A stretch of 64,000 nucleotides of DNA from Fulvia fulva (taxonomy: Eukaryota > Ascomycota > Dothideomycetes > Mycosphaerellales > Mycosphaerellaceae): NCBI RefSeq assembly GCF_020509005.1, contig NC_063015.1:3038001-3102000 (forward strand), written 5' to 3'. The position numbers and the translations under genes are program-made. This document shows, one piece after another, positions 22,969-35,689 of the stretch. A model generated the notes under the pieces. It had not been told where the DNA came from and searched no databases. It worked only from the letters and a program-made list of their open reading frames with translations. Position 1 is the stretch's first letter, and the number at the start of each line of letters is the position of its first letter.

Positions 22969-23153
22969 TGTTATAAGTAGGTATAAGTACGTAGTCGGGT
23001 AAGGTATAAGTCGAATAGATGTTCTATCTAAGGGAGGCGCGGAGGGCGCGAGAGTTATATACGGGCGCTAAGCCGCTAGTCGGATTAGTTAGCGGGCGCG
23101 AGGTCTAGGTACGTACCCGCGGGTTTAAGTAAATATACGCCGGTACGGTAATA
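22969..23153 (-). repeat. 5' LTR of gypsy A (left boundary uncertain)
   Basis: The last 86 bases match 1-86. The inner boundary is placed at a TGTTATAAG at 22969 because LTRs normally begin TG; 23020 is an alternative. It ends at 23153, where the copia fragment begins. Confidence 0.6.
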
Positions 23154-24080
23154 ATATTTAGAAGAAGAGAACTCTACTACCTACTTTAAGGAGGACACTA
23201 AGAGAGAAGTCCTCTATAGAAGAACTTAAGAAAATAGTAAAGAAACTTAGCTTAGACATACTATTACTCTAGAAGAACTAGGCCTAGTCTTATACCTCTA
23301 AAGTAAAGAAGACTAGAAAAGGGTTTTCCGCCTAAGAGTCACGTGACTTGTATAGCTTATCCCTAGAGACAATGTCTAATAATAATGAGTATAATAAAGT
23401 GGCTTCCTTAACTATAGAAGTCTAAGGTAAATTCCCCTCGTTAGAGTAGTTACTTAACTCCTATACTTCATCCTATATAACTGACTAAAGCTACTCCTTT
23501 AGATCTATAACTCCCTTAATAAGGAAGAAATAGATCAAAGTAGGAGGTAGGTTTTTATTAGTCACTTATATTAGGAATGTAGAGATAAGTAGGAGAGCTA
23601 GTAGAAAAGTTGTTTTAGAAGATGTCCTACTTATACCTAAGCTAGGAGTAAATCTGGTTTTATAGAACTAGTTTAGTAAGTAGTTTAGTGTTCAACCTCT
23701 ATCATTTTCTCTTGTTTCCCTATCTAGTAGGACTATTGTCTAGACAAAGCTCCTTAGGGGGGTTCTATTTATTAATAAGATTTCTCCTCTCCTATAAGAA
23801 CGGGCACATTACTTATTATATACACTACTAATAGAGAATGCCTTTGTGACTACTTAATTAGAGACCGACCTAAAGTAGTAGGAGCTTTAGTATAGAAGAT
23901 TGATACACTTTAGGAAGAATTTGCTCTAGAATCTTTATAAGGTAATAGACTTAAAAAACCTATTCCTATCCCTAAGAATAGATTTTACTAGTATAGAGTA
24001 TATTTAATAGTAAAGATAAAGAAGTATAAAGGCGAAGCTATAGAGAGAAGACCTAAAAGACTTGCCCTTATATCTATTAA
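23154..24080 (+). pseudogene. Copia protease and pre-integrase fragment (RIPed)
   Basis: A stop-broken plus-strand frame shows a copia protease signature near 23447-23490, resembling W-L-L-D-S-x-T-S-x-x-I-T-D. The catalytic Asp codon has become AAC (Asn), a G-to-A change. This is followed by the pre-integrase domain near 23830-23960 (two Q-rich stretches, then RRLIHFRKNLLQNLYK, normally the HxxxGH zinc region). The left edge is the gypsy A LTR; the right edge is the A3 duplication. The product was part of a polyprotein that matured its own particle. Confidence 0.7.
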
Positions 24081-24319
24081 CAAAAAGGCCTAGACTATAT
24101 ATAAGGCTAACCGGCTAACCCCTAGTAATCGGCGTATATTAGATCTAGACGGGATCGCTAAACACGACACATTCGAAAGCCCTTATCAAGGCTATTCTAA
24201 CGATCTATAAAGAGGCTACTACCCCTAGAATTAAGGGAGTTCTACCTTATTTAATTTGGATAGCTTAAAGTTCTCTATACCCTATTTCTTTAGCTCTAAA
24301 CGCCGCGGAGGTGCCTAGC

Positions 24320-25253
24320 TATATTAGGCAACTCCTAGGTAATAGTAGCCTAGGCTTCGGTACTACCGGCGCCTACGGCTCTATAGGCGAAGCTCCCCTA
24401 AGACAACTAGTAGCAACTTATAGAGGACGTAAAAAGTATAGAAACTAACGATTAGCTCCCTTACCGGTCTCTATAGGTAATAATCACTTAGCTACTTACG
24501 GCGCTTATACTATCGTATTACCGAGGGCAATAAGAAATAAGGACGACGTCTTAGGCGATTAATAAGGCCACCCGGAATTAATACCCCTATAGCTAGGTAT
24601 CGGTCGCGGTATTAATACTAGGCCCCCGCCTAACGTACGATATAGTTACGATCCGTATTATAGTAAAGGAAGACTAGGCCGAAGTTACGAAGCTATTAAA
24701 TAAGGAGCTCGCCTAACGAATTAATTAACTAGGGGTAGTCGTAGTGAACTAATAGTCTAACGGTACTCTATAGATCTATACTAGCTCTACTACTACTAGG
24801 AGGTACCTAGAGGTATAGCTATAGTAGGTATCTAAGGTTACGGTATTAGTAAAGGTCTTAACGAAGTAATTTACGATCCTAGTCTACGATATACCTAGGG
24901 AGTTTAACCTAACTAACTAAGGTCACCTACGTACTCTCTAAGAGGACAACCCGGTCACTCTTAACTCTCTAATCTAGAAGGCGACTTGGCTCTATAGGAA
25001 ATGGCTAGAAGGTAAGAAGGCCTCGGCGCTAATCGTATAGCTATAAGACGCGAAAGCGGCGGATCTAGTAATAGAACAAGGCCTAATCTAGTAATATAGC
25101 CTTAAGATAGTCGAAAAGTACTCCTTATCCTTTCGTGTCCTCTAATACTTCAAATACTAATAGTATAGACACTAAACCTATACCTATATAAACAAGTAGG
25201 CCTACCCGAACTATATAGGAGACTATATATCTAGGGACTATATATTAGCTACG
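24320..25253 (+). pseudogene. LINE A3 ORF1, first part (RIPed)
   Basis: It is collinear with A1 ORF1 from the start through the first CCHC knuckle (TTCAAATAC..., about 25140-25200). RIP is heavier than in A1 and A2; for example, CAGCT has become TAGCT. It is cut by LINE C1 in the middle of the knuckle cluster and resumes at 30276. Confidence 0.7.
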
Positions 25254-25362
25254 GAACTACTTAATAATCGCCTTATATATTACTCTTGCCCTATCGAATA
25301 TTGCTCGCTATATAGATGCCGTAGATATATATCTTAGTAATACCTACTTAACGGATTAAAAA

Positions 25363-26660
25363 ATAGCGACGACGACGGTAGTAGACGACCGAGAGTAAGG
25401 GGGAGACGAGTAGAGGACGCTCTATAAGAAGGCGGAAGAGATAGTAGCGGTAGAAGAAGGGAGGTTTCCGGAGAGAGCACTAAAAGGAGTAATAAGCGAA
25501 CTACTCGGGGGACTGAAGGCGCTTAAACGACAAATAAGCACTACGATCAACATAGCAATCGAGGCAGTAACACGAAACGTAAGAAACAACCCTTAAAGAG
25601 ACCCGAGACAGACCTAGGGCCTAACGACCTAGGCAACAATCGCGAGCCAACCCACCCCCCCTTAAAGTATAGTACTACGAGTCTATATTACGGACTAGAA
25701 AGAGAAGGAAGAGATAGGAAAGATGACCGGGAGGGAGATAGTCGAGAAGATCGGAGTAAAGGGAATAGTAGGGGCAAGGGCAGACAATAAAGGGGTCAAG
25801 CTGTTTATAGCACATATATAGGACAAGAAGGCCCTCGAAATAAACAAGGAGTGGACACTAAAGATCGGGAGCATAGCGAAAGTCTCCTATCAACAGTATA
25901 TAGTAATTGCGTATAGGGTCCTACGAACCTTTAATATATAAAGGGATACACTAAACCTCTAGAGGTAAAACTAGGTAATAGCACTAGGACTATAGATCAT
26001 AAAGACAGCGTAGGTCAAGAAGAAGATAGAGGAGGGTAAGAGGGCCTCCTCGCTAATCTTATAGGTTGTAACACTAGAGTAAGCGAACAAGGTCTTAGAC
26101 TAAGGGTTGTACTAGGACTTTAAGAGGCTAGATGTAGAAATCTATTAGAGCAACTACAGAATCCTTTAATGTTTCAACTGTTAACAGTACGGACATATTG
26201 CCCTAAAGTGTAGCAAAGCTACACTAGTCTGCTCACACTATGCTAGTGATCACGCGACCTAAGAGTACCAAAAACGGAAGGAGGACACAAGATGCGTAGT
26301 ATATAGGAGAAAACACCCGGTATGGTCAAACTAATGCCTAGTTAGACTATTAGCCTAGTGGAGAGCGCGGGAAGCAAGGGTAACAACACTAACTAGGTTT
26401 CTAGTAGGTAAACAGAAACAACTAGAGAGAACCACCTACCCGAATAAGAGACCCCGGCTATAAGAGGAGCTATAAATAGTGCTAGTAATAGGGAGACTAA
26501 CGTTCTTATACAAGGTAGCGCAGAGCAATAGACAAATGAGAATTAACTAAATAATAGGGAGCTAACCCTAAAGGGAAGAACAGGAGGAGGGACGGGAAAA
26601 CTAATAGTAAGACTAATAGTAAGACTAAACGGACCTAGACATAAACATGTCCTAATGCCT
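25363..26660 (+). pseudogene. LINE C1 ORF1 (start codon lost to RIP)
   Basis: Comparison with C2 places the start at 25363-25365, where ATG has become ATA, a TpG-to-TpA change. The N-terminus then reads as Ala/Thr-rich and acidic. Near 26175-26290 is a knuckle cluster: CFNC, a TAA in place of a Gln codon, QYGHIALKC, then a second Cys/His group. Long stretches between are open, so the frame is easy to follow through scattered TAG codons. The role is RNA binding in the LINE particle. The end is approximate. Confidence 0.75.
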
Positions 26661-26669
26661 TATACTAAC

Positions 26670-29600
26670 AGACTATTAATCATTTAGTATAATGTGAACA
26701 GAAGTAAAGACAAGGTCCAAAGGAGCTTTCTATAAGCCTTAGACCCGGAGGAACACCACATTATAGCAATATAGGAACTATAGATCAACCTATACTCTAG
26801 GATTCTATTAACTATACGAGACCCGAGATACTACGTAGTAATAAACAGAATCGAGGGAGTCCTACGAACTTGTATCTATGTCAGTAAGAAGGTACTAGTA
26901 GAGGACTAGTAGGCCTAGCCGAGAACCGATAGGGATATTACTATAGTATAGCTCAAAACAACTCAAGGCCAAGTCCTGATCTATAGCGTATACAACCTAC
27001 CTCTAGAGTCCAGAAGCAGCACACAACTACATACGCTAGGAAGGCTCCCGGAAGTAATAGACTAACAAAACCACAACATCGTGATAGGAGATTTCAACCT
27101 CTACTACCTAAAGTAGGGATCGGACTTCACCCTAGCACACTACTTCTTAGTAGGGACGCTCATTAGTCAGATAGAAACAGCCCAAATGGACTTGATCACG
27201 CTAAAGGGAACAGAAACTTAGGCTAGAAACAACAGTTCTAGCACGCTAGACCTATACTTTATGTCCTACGCCTTAACACGACGGGTAGAAAGCTATATAG
27301 TTAATAACTAACTAGAGTCCTTATTAGACTACTATCTAATCCAAACCGACATCTAACTTATAGTTAAGGAGGAGAGGGAACCTAAGAGGAGGCTCTACTA
27401 GAAGTAGGCCGAGTGGACACTAGTATAGTAGCGGCTAGAAGGCGAACTAGAACAGGTGAACATTAATAATATACATATAACGGAGGGGATTGACTAAGCA
27501 GTAGAGTAGCTAATAGAAGCTATACAAAGGGTAGCCTAGGCCTATATACCTAAGAAGAGATAGTCGCTATACTAGAAGCTATACTAGACACTAGAGTATA
27601 TAGCCAAAGTCAAGGAGGCAAGGAGAGCAAGAAGGAGATAGGAGCAACGACGTACCTAAGCAAACTAGGAAGCCTATAACAACGCGTATAAAGCAAAGAA
27701 GGCGTAGATTAGAAGAGACAAGACGTAGGAGTGGAGGTCAACTATAGGGATGATCACAGAACACCCGGAACAAATCTAGAGACTAGTAGAATGGGCTAGG
27801 AAACTAGACGAGGAACGAAACTCCCCGCCCTAGTTTCCCTTAATATAGGACTAAGACGGGGAAACGCAAACCACTCCGATAGGGAAAGCGAAAGTATTCG
27901 TAGACTACTTCTTCGGGACTTAGGTAGAGGTAGACCTAAGCAACATCCTAGGAACACACATTCCTCCGCTAAGGGAGGCTAACTAGTAAGTGTCTACTAT
28001 AGAGATCGGAAACATTATCAAGAAACTGAAGGGCAACAAAGCCCTAGGCCTAGACAAGATCCCTAACTGTTACCTAAAAGCTAGTAGTAGCCTTATTACT
28101 CTAGTACTTACGCTAATCTTTACCTAGTACATAAAGTAGGGGTATTGCTTAAAGGCCTTTAGGCAATTACTGACTTACGTCCTAAGGAAACCCTAAAAGG
28201 AAGACTATACTAAGTTGAAGTCATATAGACCAATTGCGTTACTAAACACACTAGGGAAGCTCCTAGAGAAGGTCGTAGCTATAAGGCTCACCGGAATAGT
28301 AGAAGAACACAACCTCCTCCCGGTAACGTAAATAGGGGGGAGACAAAAGAGATCTACCCTTATAGCAGTCGAACTGATTATAGAGCAAATTAGACATATC
28401 TAGTACTATAGCAACAACAAGGTAGCCTCACTGCTTTTACTAGACATATTAGGGGCTTTCGACAATGTGTCCTACGTAAGGCTCCTATACATCCTTAGAA
28501 TAAAAAGCATCCTAGCCTAGATAGTACACTTTATATAGTCATTCCTTAAGGACAGAACAACCTAGATCCTCCTAGGGTCCTTTAAAGCCCCGTAGACCCT
28601 AATTACGAATACGGGTATCCTATAGGGCTCTACACTCTCCCTAATTCTGTTCCTCCTCTTTATAGCCGACCTGACCCTACTCCTAGAAACAGCAAATACC
28701 TTAGTATCGGGGTTCGTAGATAACACAAATATCCTAGCGTAGTCGGGGTCTATAGAGGAAAACTACGTACTCCTAGAGGAGAGACATAGATAATGCGAAA
28801 AGTAGGTAAGAGAGTATAGGGCAAAATTCGTACCGGACAGGTACTAACTTATCTATTTTAGTAAGGTAAAGACAAAACACAACTTGGTAGTACTAGTAAA
28901 AATCTAGGGGTTCGAGACCTATCCTATAAGGGAACTTAGAGTCCTTAGGATATAGCTAGACCCGAAACTTAGCTAGGGACTATAAGTGAAGAAGGCGTAA
29001 GCGAGAGCGGACACTAATAGACAATCAATCGAGAGACTTACTACGTTAACCTAGGGGGCGACCTTTATAAAGGCCTAGACTATGTACAAGGCTATTATCA
29101 AGCCCGTAATGCTATATAGAGCAGCAATTTGGGCAGCGGAAAAACACATCCCGAAGAGAATTAAGGACCCCCTTAACAGAGCGTAGGTAGCCTACCTAAA
29201 GAGAGTACTAGGGGCATACAAGTCAACCCCTTATAGGACAATAGAAATGGAATCAGGTACAGCCCCTATTAGGGAGTACCTCTAGGGCATGAGGTGTTAA
29301 TACGTAGAGAAGACATCAGTATACCTAGCCTAGGGAACTATCTAAGTAGCTACTTAAAGGATAAGAACCTAGTAGGAGAGGAGGAGAAGACCTAACCGGC
29401 CACACATAATCCTATAGAAGGAAGTAGACCTAAAAACATCACAGGAAATCCTAGGAGCCCTTGAACAGAGAGAAGCTCTAAGGGAGCAAGCTAATATAGG
29501 GGACAAAGGGAAAAAGAAGCAAAGCTAAGTAGAAAGGATCGTAGGTCACCTATAGGAAACGCGTTAGAACTAAAAACCGGTAAGGCTAGGAGCCCTACTA

Positions 29601-30075
29601 GCGGCCAGGACCTTCGGGAGGTATAACTACCTTATCTATAAAGACCTAAAGAGGGCGGAAGCAAGCATAGCTATCTAGATTCGCTCTGAGCACATTGGGC
29701 TAAGAGTATACTTATACTAAAGAAAAGTCCTAGGATACGATTCTAAACGTTGCCCCTATAGCTACCTATCCTAAAACCCGGAGTACATAGTGCTGAACTG
29801 TACTAAGTGGGTAAAAGGGAGAAGCTAGTGGAGGGCGAAGGCAAGAGATAGGCAATACTAGGCCATCATCTAGGACAGACAAGATATAAGGAGAGTGACA
29901 AGATGGATCCTTAACGAGGACTACCTAGAGCAATTCTCCCTAGTAGTAGAAACGGAAAGGTAGATAGAGAGGAGGGAGAGAGAGAGAAGAGCCGGGGAAA
30001 CAGAAGGGAGAAAGGGAATCGAGAGGAGGACATTACTAGGGTTACGGGCAAGGTAGTTATAGGGTAATAACTATA
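26670..30075 (+). pseudogene. LINE C1 ORF2: endonuclease and RT, catalytic Asp lost
   Basis: The endonuclease is at about 26680-27370 (QYNVNRSKDKVQ-like start, IVIGDFNLYYL, then a D-Y block). The RT is at about 28000-28910 (KGNKALGLDKIPN, VLRKP, LLLDILGAFDNV, an IQGSTLS motif). The catalytic motif near 28710-28724 reads FVDN instead of FVDD, a GAC-to-AAC change. C2 shares it. A C-terminal CPY.YLSQNPEHIVLNC knuckle is at about 29745-29805. TAG codons interrupt throughout. I see no RNase H. Confidence 0.8.
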
Positions 30076-30275
30076 ATACTAGCGTACCCTAAAGGAAGGA
30101 GAACGAAAGGACAAGACAGGAAAGAACGAGGAGGGCAAAGACGAGGAGGTTTTTATCCGTTAATCGGATTTCCTACCTACACAAATAGACCTAAATAGCG
30201 AGAGACCTATATAGGCCATAGGGCACTAAAACAGGCGAATGAATAATCTATCTATCTATCTATATATTAGCTACG

Positions 30276-30620
30276 AGGCGGTACGCGAACTATCCGGGGT
30301 ACTACCTATCGTATAGCGCGGAATGCCTATCGCGGAAACTAGTAAAAACAAGGTAATCACAAACAGAACCGTCGCCCTAAGATTCTACGGCGACCGTAAG
30401 GCTAGTCTATACCGGAACTAGCTAGCGGCGGTCGGGTATAAGCGCCCTAGGGCCGAGAATAATATAAAGGATACGTAACCTAGGGCGTACGGGAGGCCAC
30501 GTACTCTACTAGCTACGGCGAGGGAATCTAACTAGGCCCGGCTCCCCTTTAGTATATAGCCGATAGGCGTAGACTAGGACGTATAGGGTAGTAGGAGATA
30601 GGACGATATAGAGGAAATAA
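30276..30620 (+). pseudogene. LINE A3 ORF1, second part (RIPed)
   Basis: It resumes after C1 with the last knuckle of family A ORF1 and the basic tail (NKVITNRTVALRFYGDRKASLYRN). It joins 25253 when C1 and one duplication copy are removed. Confidence 0.65.
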
Positions 30621-30644
30621 TTGTCGATACTAATAACTAGCCTC

Positions 30645-33600
30645 GACACGCTTAGTATTATCTAGTATAACGTCAACTATAGCAAGGATATAGTCTAGAA
30701 CCATTTCCTATACGAGGCGGACCCGCGCGTCTACTACGTCCTTACAATCTAGGAGCTATAGATTAACCCGTACTATAAGAGACTAACGACCTATAAGTCA
30801 CTAGGCTATACGACATACCTACGAGGCGACGGTAGACCCCGTACGTGCTTCTATATTAGTAAGGACATACTAGAATCCGACTAGGAGGTAGTATACTACG
30901 TAGACGAAGAAGGCGGAGGCGATATTACCTCCCTCTACGTAGGTAGTACCTAGATACACAACTTATATATACAACCGCTAGCCTCGAGGTCTAGCCGCGA
31001 CCTAGGGGTCTATAGACACCTAGACAGTGCGCTTAAGAGACAAGGGTGCTACATCGTAGTAGGAGACTTTAATATATACTACCCTTCCTAGGAAAGCCTT
31101 ATATAGCCGTACTCTATAGCCGACGAAGTACTCGACTTGATAGCGAGCAACGTAATTGCCCTTAATACCCCGAAGGACCTAGGCACCTAGAAGAGAGGGG
31201 GACTCTAAGGCACGATCGACCTCTCCTAGATCTTAGATAGCTACTACTATACGGTAACCTACTATAGGATCGAACATAAACTCGAGGCGTCGTTAGACTA
31301 TATACTAGTTAGGACCTCTATTACGATATAGATATAACGTATACTAGCGAGAACCCCTAAGCTAAACTAGGGAAAGGCCTACTAGGCCAATATCTAGGCG
31401 TACCTCGATAACTCTAAGAGGCTAGTCTAGATCGCGTAGTAGTAATACAACAGTAAAGACGAGATAGACGAAGTAGTCTAGGGGTTAATAGACGAAATAA
31501 GAAAAGCGACCTTACTTTACGTTCCGCTTACCTAACTAACGATATAGTCTAAACTATACTAGACGCCGGAGTATACTACGGTAGTAAGAGAAGTAAGGAG
31601 AGCCCGCCGGGTATAGACGAGTAGCTATAGCGAGGAGGCCTAGAACGTATATAGAGAGGTATACTAATAGAAGAACGCTATAATATAGAGGGAGAAAGTA
31701 GTCGGCTAGAGAGCTATAGTAGAAGAAATCGCCGGTAAGCTAGTAAGGATATAGAAGCTAGCGAAATAGGCCCGATAGGACCCTATATAGGGCCCCTCCT
31801 TCTCTATCCTAGCGCTATAGTCGCCTAGTAGCCCGGTTAGCAACCCCGAGGCTAAGGCGCGTCTACTAGCTAGTAAGTTCTTCCCGCCCCTAGTCGAGGC
31901 TAATCTAAGCGATATAAATAGCTCTACTCCCCTAGCCCCTAGTATCGCGGTCTAATAGGATATACCCGAGGGAGATATTACCGCTATACTTAAGAAGTTA
32001 CCGGCGAAAAAAGCCCCGGGGCTAGATAGGATCCTAAACAAGCTACTAAAGAAGTATAGAGATTAACTAGCCCTAGTAGTCGTAGCGATCTTTAACGCCT
32101 ACCTATAGACCGGATACTACTTAATAGTATTTAAACAATCGACGATAGTAGTCCTACGTAAGCCGTAAAAGGAAGACTTTACGTAGGTAAAGTCGTACCG
32201 TCTAATTACGCTCTTTAATACTCTTAGGAAGGCGCTTAAGAAGCTAGTTATAACGAGACTCTCCGAGGCGGTAGAGGAACACTCCCTACTCCCGGACACC
32301 TAGATAGCTACGCGCCTATAGCGATCGACGCTATCCGCGATAGAACTTATCACCTCTTAGGTAAAGGCTATCTAGTATAAGAATAGGGACAAGGTGGCTT
32401 CCTTACTTAGCCTAGACATATCGGGAGCCTTCGACTACGTGTTATACCCGCGGCTACTCTATATCCTAAGGTCGAAAGGACTCCCTAAGTGGCTTGTTAA
32501 CTTCGTACGGTCCTACCTCCAAAACCGTAGTACGTCGATCCTAGTCGGCTAGTATAGAAGCCTATTTTAAGTAGTCTATACTAGAATCCCGTAAGGCTTA
32601 ACGCTAGTACCTATTCTGTTCCTCTTCTTTATAGCGACGCTACTCCTAGCCCTAGAATCCTAGAACACCGCTACGAGCGGCTTCGTAGACGACATAAACA
32701 TCCTAGCGTAGTCTTCCTTAACTAAGGAGAACTATAGGCTACTAGAAGAGAAGCACAAGATCTACGAGGACTAGGCTAGGAGGCACGGGGCTCGGTTTGC
32801 CCTAGAAAAGTACAATCTAATACACTTTACGCGCCGGCTACGGTTCTATAATATACAAGCTTCTATCTAGATATAGGGGCATATAACTAACCCGGCAAAT
32901 TAGCTTAGGATCCTCGGACTATAGGTAGACCCGGCGCTACGGTAGAGGAAGTACGTATAGGCAATATTACGGAAAGCTAAACAGAATATAGCATTATACC
33001 AGAGGCTCACTACGTCTATATAGGGGGCGGACTTCCGGTAGTTACGACTTCTATATACGGCTATTATACGGCCACTCCTTACCTATAGTAGCTAAGTATA
33101 GTCCTTAGGCGAGAGGGTCTACCTATTAAAGGGACTCGTCGCGCCGTTAGCGAAGATCTAAAACTAATGCCTAAGGAAGGTTACCGGGGTATATAAGTCG
33201 ATACTAACGAGGATACTTAAGTACGAGACCGCTATACCGCCGATCGACCTATATATCTAGGGACTACGGACCTCCTACTAAGGCAAGTCGGTATAGTACC
33301 TAGTATAGAAGGTTATCGCTAGTATAGTCGTAAGGGTCCGCGAATTAGTACTAGCGTATAAGGGCATTCGACCCGGAAACGAGCCGAACTACCGGGTAAG
33401 GGACGAATAGCTAGTAATATAATAGGAAGGTAAGAAATCGTTTGTAGAGTAACTATAGAAAGAGAGGTAGAACAACTAGGTTATAGGGTATAGTAGACGC
33501 CCTTAGCTAGCGGGATAACCTAAGGAGTAGTTAGCTACGAAATCCGCGGTAAAGTACCCCCCGAAGCTTATCTACTACCGCCTTACGAGGGTATAGAGTA

Positions 33601-34030
33601 GTATAGTACCCTAACTACGAAGCGAACATATCGGCCTCTAGGGGTACCTATTATAGAGGAAGGTTCTAGGATATACGAATACTAGCTACCCCTACGGCTA
33701 TCGCTCCTAGAACGTACGGCACGTACTCCTCGTCTGTCCGAGGTAGTCGCTAGGAAGGGGGGAGTGGATAGCAAAGGCGAGGAACCGGACGATTAGGGCA
33801 CTTCTTTATAACGTTAAGGACCTACGGCGTATTATAAACTAGATACTAGAGAAGGGCTAGCTAGAATAGTACCGCCTAGTAGGAGTAGTATAGGAAGAGA
33901 GGATACGGCGTAGCGCGATAAGACCGGCTAGGAGTAGGGGCTAACGGGGTAGTAATATAGACTACGTACGTTTAGAGAGAAAGCTAAACTAGATAAGGAG
34001 AAGTCGGGGGCGGGAAGGGTTTTCACCTAT
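30645..34030 (+). pseudogene. LINE A3 ORF2: endonuclease and RT (RIPed)
   Basis: It is collinear with A1 and A2. Endonuclease is at about 30660-31340 (GDFNIYYPSW), RT at about 31980-32880 with KKAPGLDRI and an intact FVDD near 32682-32693, then the C-terminal knuckle at about 33670-33740. It has many stops. Two local differences from A1 and A2 (around 31740 and 31970-31990) include changes not all of RIP type, so this copy may be somewhat older. Confidence 0.8.
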
Positions 34031-34089
34031 TCGGGTTTCCCTTTATATATAACAATAGATATATACCTATATAGCGGCTTATATACTCC

Positions 34090-35660
34090 GATTATAATCG
34101 GTAGAGAGCAGAATATCGACGAGGACTATTTATTCGACAGCCCTTATTAAGACGAGTAATCTACTTAAGTAGTAGCGACCCGCCTACGCTAGCGGCGGCG
34201 TAATCGTAGTATAAAGAACCATAAAACTAAGGTTCCGTTCCCCTAAAGGTAGATCCTAGAGTTACGGAGTTACGGAGGATAACTACCTAATTAGGAAGCG
34301 CGACCCCGAATAGTAGCGAAGGATAGTAACTAACGAGAGCTATAGCCTTATAAACATTCTATACTAAGAGCTAAACCGGGGAACAAACTAAGAAAAAACC
34401 TAGGACATAAGCTAAGGCCTACTATATAGAAAGTAGAGGCTAACGATAAACAATATAGCGTAGATAACCCTATATACGGAGGCGGAAAACCTACTAGAGG
34501 ATAACGAACACCTAGCCCGGGTATATAAAAACACTATAGTATAGCTACTAGGAGCGCTAAAAGCGCTATTATACTAAATCCCGAAGACAATCTAACAAGT
34601 AATATAGAAGGCAGCCTAGAGACTAACTATATAGGCAATAGTAGTAGTAGGTAAGAATTAACCCCCTCCGATAGTAAGTAATACGGTACGCCTATACATT
34701 ACTAATCCGGCGGAGAAATAAGAAATCGCAGCCCTAATAAGCAAGGAAATTGTCGATAGAATCGGCTAAAAGGAGATAGTTAGAGCGAAGGTAGAGGTAA
34801 TAGGCGTAGTAAGACTCTTTACCGTATAAGAGTCTAATAGACGAAAGCTAGAGACCTATAAGGAGTAGACTACTAAAGTCGCGAAGTCGGTACGAGTCTC
34901 CTACTAATAGTATACCGTCATCGCCTACGGGGTCCCTAGGATATTCAAGGTCGAAGACCTTCCCTACCTCTAAGTATAGAACTAGAATATATCCCTAGGA
35001 GTACGACTAATAAAGGCGGTATAGCTATATAAGATAGTAGACCGAGAGAAGACGTATTTATCGCTTATTATCTAGGTAGAGATAGCGGAACAAGCTAACT
35101 AGATACTAGACAATAGGCTATTCTAGAACTACGAGAGAATAGATACGGAGATCTATTAGAGTAGCTATAGGGTACTATAATACTTCTAATACTAATAGTA
35201 CGGTTATATAGCCCTAAAATACGGGGAGAAGACCCTAAGGTATCCTTACTACGTAGGCCTATACTAGAGAAGGGAATGCCTAAAAAAGGAGAGTAGGTAT
35301 ATATACTACGGTAGAAGGCACCTAGCGTATTCAAACTAATGCCTAGCTAGAATAGTAGTATAAGAACGAGCGAGATAAGTAAGGATCTCTATACTAGCTA
35401 GGTACCCCTAACGATAGTAGGAGGGACCTACCGTATATAAGGGCTTCGAGCCGAGCAAAAGGAAGAGGGTAGAAGAGACGAATAAGGGAACCTAACCGTA
35501 AACGTATCTACCTCCCGGTAGGCCTCGACACCTTAACCGGGCTACTAACGAACTAGGCTAAATACAAATCTTTAGGGCGCCCTAGCGGCCCTAGGGCTAG
35601 CCGGATAGCGGGATATAGGCTTAGGAGATATAGTAGGTTAGTACGGAAATAGACCTTACG
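34090..35660 (+). pseudogene. LINE B1 ORF1 (RIPed)
   Basis: It has an acidic N-terminal region, a middle region with a VIAYGVPRIFKV segment, and a knuckle relic at about 35180-35280 (the CFxC positions are now Tyr, then QQYGYIALKY, showing His and Cys to Tyr changes). The arrangement equals LINE C1 ORF1. It is heavily RIPed. The start codon was not identified. Confidence 0.65.
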
Positions 35661-35689
35661 GATAACAAATAATACTATACGACGACATT

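Larger units (their letters stand above)
1..23153 (-). mobile_element. Gypsy A: RIPed Ty3/gypsy LTR retrotransposon, split by three later insertions
   Basis: An 86-base sequence at the window start recurs at 23068-23153, marking the two LTRs of one element whose left LTR begins outside the window. Between them, on the minus strand, lie in order from right to left gag, protease, RT, RNase H, integrase and chromodomain fragments. All are dense with TAG/TAA stops. The body is interrupted by element I (1115-7196) and by LINE copies A1 and A2, each with its own target duplication, so the gypsy pieces rejoin when these are removed. The right LTR abuts a copia fragment at 23154, so gypsy A probably landed in that copia element; the matching left flank is outside the window. 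Confidence 0.85.
25254..30260 (+). mobile_element. LINE C1: Tad1-like family C, full length, inserted in A3 ORF1
   Basis: The duplication TATATATTAGCTACG lies at 25239-25253 and 30261-30275. The element has a 109-base leader, ORF1, ORF2 and an ATCT tail. It keeps more CA dinucleotides than family A on its sense strand. A second copy, C2, lies inverted at 58271-63206. Confidence 0.9.

Noticed and set aside
30241..30262. ATCT tetranucleotide repeats as independent microsatellites
   Set aside because: They always sit at the 3' end of a LINE next to a duplication, so they are element tails.
32117..32299. 60-codon minus-strand ORF
   Set aside because: It is antisense to LINE A3 RT and has no similarity to a domain.
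35095..35334. 79-codon minus-strand ORF
   Set aside because: It is antisense to the LINE B1 ORF1 knuckle region.
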